Positions 46,419 to 53,050 of a stretch of DNA of 64,000 nt are shown here, in pieces; within the stretch, counting starts at the first letter, position 1; every line of letters starts with the position of its first letter. The stretch is taken from contig NZ_CP012640.2 in the NCBI RefSeq assembly GCF_001412595.2, forward strand, positions 5,394,001 to 5,458,000, written 5' to 3'. This DNA comes from Massilia sp. WG5 (GTDB taxonomy: Bacteria; Pseudomonadota; Gammaproteobacteria; Burkholderiales; Burkholderiaceae_D). The translations under genes were made by a program, and so were the position numbers. Below the pieces are notes generated by a model. That model saw only the letters and a program-made list of their open reading frames with translations, had not been told where the DNA came from and did no database searches.

Positions 46419-47540
46419 ATGGAATACCACCAGTCCTCGCAGATTCCCACCCTCTCGTATATCGAAAACGAAGACCATCCGGTGTTCGGCACCCTGGTCG
46501 AGCAGATCCTGCACCTGCTGAACTCGAAGCTGGTGTTTTCGGACATCATCATTCACCAGAACAGCCCGCTGATGCTGCGCCAGCCGAAGGGCCTGGTGGC
46601 GGTGACGGATTCGCCGATCACGAAGGAGGAACTGGAAGAGTTCTTCGACGTCATCGAACCGAACTGGTCCGAGCGCATCCAGGAACGCGCGTTCGACCGT
46701 TCGATCGACCTGCACACGGCGCGGATCCGCGCCAACTGTTTCAGCTTCCAGGGCAAGAAGCGCCTGGGCTGCGTGATCCGCCGCTTCCCCAAGGAGCCGC
46801 TGGCGCTCGACAGCCTCGGCCTCCATCCGGACGAGCAGGAATTCGCGCGCATGACCAGCGGCCTGGTATTGATCATCGGCGACACCTGCCAGGGCAAGTC
46901 GACCACCATCGCCTCGATCCTGGACGAGATCAACCGCCAGCGCTCGGGCCACATCATCACCATCGAAGACCCGGTCGAGACCCTGATCCCCCAGCGCAAG
47001 TGCATCATCACCCAGCGCGAAGTGGGCGTCGACGGCGACGTCGACAGCTATTACCTCGGCGCGCTGGATGCGCTGCGCGAGCGTCCGGACGTGATCGTGA
47101 TCGGCGAGATCCGCGACGCCCAGACTGCCCAGGAAGCGCTGGCGCTGGCCGAATCGGGCCCGCTGGTGCTGGCGTCCCTGCATGCGCGTTCGACCGAGCT
47201 GGGCCTGCAGAAGATGCTGCGCCTGCTGGGGAATTCGGAAGCCCAGGGCCAGGCCCTGGCGCATGCCCTGCGCGGCGTGCTGTGCCAGGCCCTGCTGCCG
47301 TCGAAGCAGGGCAACCGCTACCACCTCGCCACCGAATGCCTGAGCATCAGCCCGGCGGTGGCCGGCATGATCGAGCAGGGCGACCTGGGCGCCATCCGCG
47401 CGCACATGAACGCCGGCCGCGAACCGGGCTGCCATACGATGAACAGCGTGCTGGAAGGGCTGCTGGCCTCGCACAAGGTCGGCGTCGACGATGCGCGCGC
47501 GGCGACCACCGACCGGATCGGCTTCGCGGAGATGGTGTAA
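46419..47540 (+). CDS. PilT/PilU-like type IV pilus ATPase, orphan
   Basis: 373 residues. The N-terminal domain has the PilT mark SDIIIHQNSPLMLR. The core has a P-loop at 154-162 (GDTCQGKST, in place of the usual GPTGSGKST), an Asp box TIEDPVE, a Walker B region DVIVIGEIRDAQTA and a His box PLVLASLH. It should be a hexameric motor for pilus retraction or a related secretion system. No other pilus gene is in the window. The late C-terminus (GCHTMNSVLEGLLASHKVG) resembles PilU. A clear terminator follows at 47577-47612. Confidence 0.88.
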   Translation: MEYHQSSQIPTLSYIENEDHPVFGTLVEQILHLLNSKLVFSDIIIHQNSPLMLRQPKGLVAVTDSPITKEELEEFFDVIEPNWSERIQERAFDRSIDLHTARIRANCFSFQGKKRLGCVIRRFPKEPLALDSLGLHPDEQEFARMTSGLVLIIGDTCQGKSTTIASILDEINRQRSGHIITIEDPVETLIPQRKCIITQREVGVDGDVDSYYLGALDALRERPDVIVIGEIRDAQTAQEALALAESGPLVLASLHARSTELGLQKMLRLLGNSEAQGQALAHALRGVLCQALLPSKQGNRYHLATECLSISPAVAGMIEQGDLGAIRAHMNAGREPGCHTMNSVLEGLLASHKVGVDDARAATTDRIGFAEMV

Positions 47541-47576
47541 CTGCTCCAAGGAAAGCCGGCGCCGGGAGGCGCCGAT

Positions 47577-47612
47577 AAAAAAATCGCCGGCATCTGCCGG
47601 CGATTTTCTTTT
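47577..47612. terminator. Rho-independent terminator (bidirectional)
   Basis: A 13-bp perfect stem (AAAATCGCCGGCA with TGCCGGCGATTTT) and a two-base tip, flanked by A7 on one side and T-rich sequence on the other. It separates the convergent PilT-like gene and PEP-CTERM gene and can serve both. Confidence 0.92.
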
Positions 47613-47645
47613 GGACGCGCAGTTCTTGCGCGCCGTAGTTGCCGA

Positions 47646-48500
47646 TTACTTGCGCGAGCGGCGGCGCAGTGCAGCGCCCATGCCGACCAGCGCCAGGCCC
47701 ATCAGCGACAGTGCGCCCGGTTCCGGCAGGGCGTAGGTCTGGCCGGCGCCGGAAGTGACCTGCGCGCCCAGGATGCCCGCACCGCCATTCCAGTTAGCAT
47801 TGTTCGAATAGACGTTGTCGATGCGAAGATCGGCATTGCCGGTACCGGTCGTGAACCAGTTCGCGTTCAATTGCTCGCTCCACAGGCCTTCCTGGGTCAT
47901 GTCAACCGACAGATAGGAGCTGGCGAAACCCTTGAAGCCTTTTTGGGTGGTCGGCACCGAGCTGCCTACGACAGTGTTCTTGTCGTTGGAGTCATCCATG
48001 CCGGTATCGAAATACAGGTGGGCGAGGAGAACGCTATCGGTGGTAAAGCCGTTCGCGCAGCTGTAACCGCAACGAACGCCGGCCACAGGCATGCTTTTAT
48101 CGATGGCGGTTGCAGCCACTTTGCTCGTGTCGCGCCAGTACAGGTCAAGGTAGCCGCTCGTTGCAGGAAACGCATTGCTGTCCGAAACGCCGCCTTTTTC
48201 GATCCCATAGAACATGCCGGTGATCTGGCCGCCAACCTGGTTCGTGAAGAAGGCGCTGTTGAGCGTGTTCTGGTCAATGGAATCGTTCGGCGTGCCTACT
48301 TTGCCGGCCGCCATGGTGTTCACAACGAACACGCCCCAGTTGATTTCGCTGCTGCCATAGGTGTGAGCACCACCGACGGCAATTTGTTCCTGGCCGACGA
48401 ACTGCAGGTAAATCGGGCCAGCCGGCAATACCGGCGCCGGTGCGGCGGAAGCGCCGAAGCTGGCGAAGGCGGTTGCCAAGGTAATAAGAATTTTTTTCAT
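47646..48500 (-). CDS. PEP-CTERM exported protein
   Basis: 284 residues from the ATG at 48500. The signal peptide is KKILITLATAFASFGASA. The C-terminal sorting signal is LPEPGALSLMGLALVGMGAALRRRSRK in order: PEP motif, hydrophobic helix, Arg-rich tail (given in part). The exosortase system cleaves there. The mature part is Asn/Ser/Gly-rich with two Cys (GVRCGYSC). Codon and base use is lower in GC than the surrounding genes. Such proteins occur in biofilm- and exopolysaccharide-forming bacteria. No exosortase gene is in the window. Confidence 0.9.
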   Translation of the reverse strand: MKKILITLATAFASFGASAAPAPVLPAGPIYLQFVGQEQIAVGGAHTYGSSEINWGVFVVNTMAAGKVGTPNDSIDQNTLNSAFFTNQVGGQITGMFYGIEKGGVSDSNAFPATSGYLDLYWRDTSKVAATAIDKSMPVAGVRCGYSCANGFTTDSVLLAHLYFDTGMDDSNDKNTVVGSSVPTTQKGFKGFASSYLSVDMTQEGLWSEQLNANWFTTGTGNADLRIDNVYSNNANWNGGAGILGAQVTSGAGQTYALPEPGALSLMGLALVGMGAALRRRSRK

Positions 48501-48681
48501 GGTGTGGCTGTTAGTTAATATCAAGAACCCAAGCTAGACTATGAGCAAGTTTTATGCCAGAAGAATGTGAGTTGGCGTAAGTGTCTGTATTTGCAGTCTT
48601 TTTCCTTATTTTTGAGTAACTGCGCTCTCCGTTTCCAGCAATACACTTGCACAAGTGTAAAAATTCCCGACAGTATTATTC

Positions 48682-49947
48682 TTAGTCCAGCGGCACCGCA
48701 CGCAAGCCATTGACCTCTGCCGGCGTCACCATCCGCGCCGCATTGCCCCAGCTGGCGCGGACATAGCTGAGCACCGCCGCTACCTCGGCGTCGTTCAGCA
48801 CCGGACTGTAGGGCGGCATGCCGTAGGGGCGGGGATTGCCCGCGGTGGCCGGCGCGAAACCGCCGTTCAGGACGATGCGGATCGCATTCACCGCTTCCGG
48901 CTGCTGCAGGGTCCGGTTGCCGGCCAGCGGCGGCCAGGCCGGGCCGCCATCCTTGTCGGCGGCGCCGCGCCCGTCCTTGCCGTGGCAGTCGGCGCAGTGC
49001 TGGCCATACAGCCGTTCGCCGAGCTTCATCAGGGCTTCCGGCGGCGCCTCCGCCGGCGCGCGCCCGGCGCCATCGGTGGGCAGGGATGTCAAATACACCG
49101 ACATCGCGCCGACGTCGCCCTCCGACAGGTACTGCAGGCTTTGCCCGACCACCTCCGCCATCGGCCCGAACACCGCGCCCTGCGGCGAGACGCCGGTGTG
49201 CAGCAGCTGCGCAAGATGCGGGTCCTGCGATGCCAGCGAAGGCGCGTACCAGCCCAGCACCGGAATCAGGCCGCCGTGCAGTCCCTGGCCGCTCGCCCCG
49301 AGGCCGTTGCGCGGACTGTGGCAGGCGCTGCAGTGGCCAAGGCCCTCGACCAGGTAAGCGCCGCGGTTCCAGTCCGCGCCGCGCGCCGGCGCCTGGCTGT
49401 AGACGCCCGGCTTGAAATACAGCAGGCGCCAGGCCGCCAGCGCCGCCTGGCTGTCGTAGGGGAAGCGCAGCTGGTGCGGCTGGCGTGGCTGGCGCGCCGG
49501 CGGCAGGCTGCGCAGCCAGGCGAACAGGGCGTCGGCGTCCTCGCGCGTCACCTTCGTGTAATTCGGATAGGGGAAGGCAGGGTAGAGCAGGCGGCCGTCC
49601 TTGCCGACGCCGTTGTGCAGGGCGTTCCAGAAATCGTCGGCGGTCCAGGCGCCGAGGCCGGTTTCATGGTCCGGCGTGAGGTTCGGCGCCACCACCCGGC
49701 CGAAAGGCGTGTCGACCGCGCGTCCGCCGGCGTAGGCGATGCCGCCGCGCGCCGTATGGCAGGCGGCGCAATCGCCGGCGCGCGCGAGGTAGGCGCCGCG
49801 CGCGATGTTCTGCGCGCTCGGCGCCCAGGCCTGCGGCGAGCGGGAGGGGATGAATTCGGCGCGCGGCCAGGCCAGCAGCACGGCGGTCAGGGCGAGGACG
49901 AGCAGGGCCCCGAGCGCCATCAGGACGCGACGCGGGACGGGCGTCAT
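48682..49947 (-). CDS. Tri-haem cytochrome c (alcohol/gluconate dehydrogenase-subunit type)
   Basis: 421 residues. After an N-terminal helix (ALGALLVLALTAVLLAW) three cytochrome c domains follow, each with CxxCH: CAACH near 60, CSACH near 205 and CADCH near 325. NLTPDHETGLGAWTADDFWNALHNG is typical of the cytochrome subunit of membrane alcohol or gluconate dehydrogenases (given in part). The flavo- or quinoprotein subunit is not in the window. Its start overlaps the stop of the upstream cytochrome gene by 4 bases. Confidence 0.9.
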   Translation of the reverse strand: MTPVPRRVLMALGALLVLALTAVLLAWPRAEFIPSRSPQAWAPSAQNIARGAYLARAGDCAACHTARGGIAYAGGRAVDTPFGRVVAPNLTPDHETGLGAWTADDFWNALHNGVGKDGRLLYPAFPYPNYTKVTREDADALFAWLRSLPPARQPRQPHQLRFPYDSQAALAAWRLLYFKPGVYSQAPARGADWNRGAYLVEGLGHCSACHSPRNGLGASGQGLHGGLIPVLGWYAPSLASQDPHLAQLLHTGVSPQGAVFGPMAEVVGQSLQYLSEGDVGAMSVYLTSLPTDGAGRAPAEAPPEALMKLGERLYGQHCADCHGKDGRGAADKDGGPAWPPLAGNRTLQQPEAVNAIRIVLNGGFAPATAGNPRPYGMPPYSPVLNDAEVAAVLSYVRASWGNAARMVTPAEVNGLRAVPLD

Positions 49948-50684
49948 GGCCGCTGCTCCGGTGCGCTGCCGCAAGCCAGCGGCAGGGGCCGCGCGACGGC
50001 TTGCGCCGGGGCGGCGCCGGCCGGCAGCGGTTCGCTGGCGAGCCAGGCGGACACTGCCGACACGTCGGCCAGGCTGAGGCGTGAGGCGATGGTTCCCATG
50101 CAGTCGGGCGCGAGCGCATGCCGGCTGCCGTTGCGCCAGGCGCCGAACTGGGCGTTGATGTAGTCGCGCGGCAGGCCGACCAGGCCGGGGATGGCCGGCA
50201 GCGCGCCGCCCAGGCGCTCGCCGTGGCAGGCGATGCAGGCCGGCACGTTCAGGGCCTTGTCGCCATGCAGGACCAGCTGGCGCCCGCGCTCCAGCTCGGC
50301 GGCCGGCAGGGCCGCGCGGTCGAGCACGGGCGCCGGCAGGTGCTGGGCCGAAAAATAGTCCGCGATCTCGTGCAGGTAATCGTCCGACAGGTGCTGCACC
50401 ATCCAGGTCATCAGCGGATACTGGCGCCGGCCGTCACGGAAATTGATCAGCTGGTTGTAGAGATAGCCTGCCGGTTTGCCGGCGATGCGCGGGAAATACT
50501 GGCGCTCGCTGCCGGGCTTGAGGGCGGCAGGGGGCGCCGAAGCGCTGCCGTGGCAGGCGATGCAGGGGGCCAGGCGCGCTTCCAGGCTGCCGGGAACGCG
50601 CTGCGGCTGGGTCGGCTGGGCCGCGGCGCAGGTGAGCCATGCCCAGCCGCAGAGGACACCCAGGGAAGAGGATATGCTTCGCAT
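49944..50684 (-). CDS. Di-haem cytochrome c
   Basis: 246 residues from the ATG at 50684; upstream in-frame starts at 50696 and 50702 are possible but lie before the signal peptide (SLGVLCGWAWLTCAAAQ). Two haem sites CIACH, near 46 and 153. The second part (NAQFGAWRNGSRHALAPDCMGTIASRLSLADVSA, in part) matches class I cytochromes of the c4/c553 kind. It is translationally coupled to the tri-haem cytochrome and would pass electrons between dehydrogenase and terminal oxidase. Confidence 0.88.
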   Translation of the reverse strand: MRSISSSLGVLCGWAWLTCAAAQPTQPQRVPGSLEARLAPCIACHGSASAPPAALKPGSERQYFPRIAGKPAGYLYNQLINFRDGRRQYPLMTWMVQHLSDDYLHEIADYFSAQHLPAPVLDRAALPAAELERGRQLVLHGDKALNVPACIACHGERLGGALPAIPGLVGLPRDYINAQFGAWRNGSRHALAPDCMGTIASRLSLADVSAVSAWLASEPLPAGAAPAQAVARPLPLACGSAPEQRP

Positions 50685-50745
50685 GATGGATTCCATCTCC
50701 ACATCATACCCTGCCTGGCCGACAATATTTTTATTTGGGCAAGAT

Positions 50746-51147
50746 TCAGCGGGCCGCGGGCGGCGCCGCCTGCTGGAAGGTGCGCAGATAGGCTTGCAGG
50801 GCCTTGATCTCGTTGTCGTCGCCGAGGCCCCAGAAGCGCATCTTCGTGCCCGGCACCAGCTTGCCGGGATCGCGCAGGAAGGCGGCCAGGGTGCGCTCGT
50901 CCCAGACGATGCCGGAGGCTTTCATGGCCTCCGAATAGGCGAAGTCGGGCGTGGAGCCGGCGCGGCGCCCGAACAGGCCGTTCAGCTGCGGGCCGAAACT
51001 TGCGCGGGCGTTGACGCCCACCTGGTGGCAGGAGGCGCATTGCTTGAACACGCGTTCGCCGGTGGCGGCATCGGTGCCGGAAGGGGTGCAGCCTGGGAGG
51101 ACCAGCAGGGAGCCGGGCAGGAGGATGGACAGGAAAAAACGCTTCAT
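50746..51147 (-). CDS. Mono-haem cytochrome c lipoprotein
   Basis: 133 residues. The lipobox LLVLPGC gives a lipid anchor. One CASCH haem site and the Met ligand in PGTKMRF are seen, with the usual FKQC...LNGLFGRRAG sequence of class I cytochrome c2/c550. It is 61 bases upstream of the di-haem gene on the same strand and completes a three-cytochrome cluster. Confidence 0.9.
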   Translation of the reverse strand: MKRFFLSILLPGSLLVLPGCTPSGTDAATGERVFKQCASCHQVGVNARASFGPQLNGLFGRRAGSTPDFAYSEAMKASGIVWDERTLAAFLRDPGKLVPGTKMRFWGLGDDNEIKALQAYLRTFQQAAPPAAR

Positions 51148-51173
51148 GCCGCCATTATAGGCGGCCGGTGCAT

Positions 51174-51869
51174 TCAGGCCGATGGCTGGGCCAGGGCCCT
51201 GGACTGGGCGGCGGCGCGTGCGGCAAGCCGGGCGGCATTGGCGGCGGCGGCCGGGAAGTGCTGGTGCCAGTGGCGGTAGATGCGCAGGGCCACGTGGGCG
51301 TCGTCGGCCGCGTACTGGATCTGCTGTTCGGACAGGCGCGGCAGCGCCCAGTTGGTGGTCGTGATGCGGCGCGATTTCTGCAGGCGCTGGCCGAAGAAGC
51401 GCGCCACGGCCGTCTTCGCGCCCCAGGCATTGCGTTCGCGCCTCTCGACATCGCGCAGGGCGGTGGCGAGGTCGATCACGTTGCGGGTCTCGATGCCGAG
51501 CTTGGCGCGCAGGCGGCGCAGGTCGTCGCCGAGGCCGAAGCCGACCTTCACGATCGTCGGCGCTTCGAGCACCGCACGCAATACCTCGACCAGGTGCGCC
51601 GCGCCGGGCGCAGCGGCCGCGCCGGCGCCGACCTGGAACAGATAGGCGTGGCTGTCGGTGGCGAGCTGCACCAGATGCGGCCCGGTCGACACTTCGCCTT
51701 TCTGGAACGTCGGCTTCGACTCGGTGTCGAAGCCGATGCTGTCCGCCGCCAGCAGCGCCGCGAGGGCGCTGTCGGCATCCGCACCGGAACGCACCAGGCG
51801 CACGTCGGACAGGGCGATGCCGTGGTAAGGCGGCAGGGTTTCCTCGGCGACTGGTGCGGTCTCGCTCAT
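51174..51869 (-). CDS. DEDD-type 3'-5' exonuclease (RNase D-like)
   Basis: 231 residues. The ExoI motif is FDTES with Asp48 and Glu50, ExoII is in KVGFGLGDDLRRL and ExoIII is QYAADDAHVAL, so the acidic residues and Tyr for two metal ions are present. It has no HRDC domain, so it is a short form compared with RNase D. The substrate may be RNA or DNA. It sits between the cytochrome cluster and the ProQ gene with gaps of 26 and 18 bases. Confidence 0.9.
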   Translation of the reverse strand: MSETAPVAEETLPPYHGIALSDVRLVRSGADADSALAALLAADSIGFDTESKPTFQKGEVSTGPHLVQLATDSHAYLFQVGAGAAAAPGAAHLVEVLRAVLEAPTIVKVGFGLGDDLRRLRAKLGIETRNVIDLATALRDVERRERNAWGAKTAVARFFGQRLQKSRRITTTNWALPRLSEQQIQYAADDAHVALRIYRHWHQHFPAAAANAARLAARAAAQSRALAQPSA

Positions 51870-51887
51870 ATGATCAGTATCGGCTGC

Positions 51888-52457
51888 TCACTTGCGCGAA
51901 AACTTGGAGGCGAGCTGTTCCAGCTTCTCCTGGCGCTTGCGGTCGGCCTCGAGTTGGGCGGCGGCGTCGCGCTCGGCTTTCTTCCGCTCGGCTTCTTTTT
52001 TGAAGCGCTGCTGCAACAATTCCTTGGCGTGCTGGCGATGGGTGTCGGTCACTTCGGCGCCCGGCTTGCCGTCCAGGTCGTAGCGGACGGTGGCTTTTTC
52101 CATGGCGCGCAGATAACGCATCGAACCCGTATGGATGCCCAGCGCGGCGCGCATCAGCTTGCGGTTCAGGCTCGGCATGCGCGATAGCAATTGCTTATCG
52201 ACACCGATCTCGAGCGGCAGGCAGTTGCGGAAGGCCACAAACTGCTGCTGCAGCTGCTTGAGCAGGGCGCGCGGCGATTCCGCGGCCGGCGTGCCGGCAG
52301 CCGGAGCGCCTGCAGCCTCCGCGGTGTCATCGGCGGACGCCGGCACAGCGTGGTCGCCGCCCGGGGTAGCCGCGGGTTCCGGCGTGGCGTTGGCGGCGTT
52401 GGTTTCGTTGGCCTCGGAGGATTCGGCGACAGAACTAATCGTATTCATTGACTTCAT
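51888..52457 (-). CDS. ProQ/FinO-domain RNA chaperone
   Basis: About 189 residues; ATG at 52457 or 52448 are both possible, neither with a strong Shine-Dalgarno. A 60-residue Ala/Pro/Glu-rich low-complexity start is followed by the ProQ/FinO core: VAFRNCLPLEIGVDKQLLSRMP, then ALGIHTGSMRYLRAM and ATVRYDLDGKPGAEVTDTHRQHA (in part). A very basic coiled coil closes it (RFKKEAERKKAERDAAAQLEADRKRQEKLEQLASKF, in part). Such proteins bind small RNAs and structured mRNA ends. A probable small RNA lies about 280 bases away on the other strand. Confidence 0.85.
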   Translation of the reverse strand: MKSMNTISSVAESSEANETNAANATPEPAATPGGDHAVPASADDTAEAAGAPAAGTPAAESPRALLKQLQQQFVAFRNCLPLEIGVDKQLLSRMPSLNRKLMRAALGIHTGSMRYLRAMEKATVRYDLDGKPGAEVTDTHRQHAKELLQQRFKKEAERKKAERDAAAQLEADRKRQEKLEQLASKFSRK

Positions 52458-52737
52458 GGTAAGAACAGGAAGCGGAAGGATAGCATGCAAGACGGCTCGT
52501 GTGCCGCTGAGCTGTGTAAGGGTTCGTCGTCCGCGCCGGTCGACCGTGATTTCCTTGGTGTGCGGCGGGCGCGGCGGCAAGAAATCGTGTATGATCCGCC
52601 CCTTTCCTTGCGTAGGGCTTGCGCCGACGCAGACCGGCCAGGGGGTCGGAGAACGCAGCGCCACTATGCGGATTCGTTATATCCCTTATCGGATATTTCA
52701 ATTATCGCTAGATGTTTCCGTGGTGCATAATATGCCT
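52458..52737. other. Non-coding stretch upstream of proQ-like gene
   Basis: About 280 bases between the ProQ-like start and the candidate small RNA. No convincing gene is seen. It must hold the ProQ promoter on the minus strand. A TGCATAATATG sequence at 52724-52734 is the likely -10 region of the small RNA. Confidence 0.5.
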
Positions 52738-52797
52738 GTCTCCTCTATTTCTCTCTTGGGAAAATAGCTCAAGCCCGTTCCTTGACGGGCTTTTTTT
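52738..52797 (+). ncRNA. Candidate small RNA of about 60 nt
   Basis: A -10-like CATAAT (52726-52731) is followed, about 7 bases later, by a CU-rich start (CTGTCTCCTCT). Then CTATTT (52745-52750) and AAATAG (52762-52767) pair around a CTCTCTTGGGA loop, and a perfect terminator (AAGCCCGT, loop TCCTTG, ACGGGCTT, T7) closes at 52797. Two hairpins, a C/U-rich single-stranded part able to pair with Shine-Dalgarno sequences (CUCCU), and a T-tract are typical of trans-acting sRNAs. No open reading frame covers it. The start point is inferred. Confidence 0.5.
52771..52797 (+). terminator. Rho-independent terminator
   Basis: AAGCCCGT (52771-52778) pairs with ACGGGCTT (52785-52792) over a six-base loop and T7 follows. 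There is no coding sequence right upstream on the + strand, so it ends a small RNA or attenuates transcription into rpoD. Confidence 0.9.
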
Positions 52798-53050
52798 CGT
52801 TCCGACATGCTAATCCGCGATTTCAACCAGATTCCGAGCTGCTCCTGCCACCCGTCCGCGCGTCCCGATGCCGCCTCTCCAGGCCGCCTCGACCGTCTCC
52901 CGGCAGGCGCAGTCGTTTGTGCTTGATTTCCGGCCCTTCTGCCCTTAGTTAGGGCCATCCCGTTATTCCTTGCCCGCAGGTCCGCAAGCGGACCAGGTGG
53001 CTTATTGACTTCGCAGGCGCGCATCCCGCCTCGACTGGAGAATGCTTATT
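52798..53050 (+). promoter_or_regulatory. Leader region of rpoD with hairpin
   Basis: About 250 bases lie between the small-RNA terminator and the rpoD ATG. A perfect 7-bp hairpin (GGTCCGC at 52980-52986 with GCGGACC at 52989-52995, AA between) is seen about 55 bases before the start. GGAG lies 10 bases before the ATG at 53051. The promoter itself is not clear. Confidence 0.4.

Noticed and set aside
52698..53024. 108-codon minus-strand frame upstream of rpoD
   Set aside because: No ribosome site, Arg/Gly-rich random-looking translation, and it crosses the terminator and small-RNA candidate.
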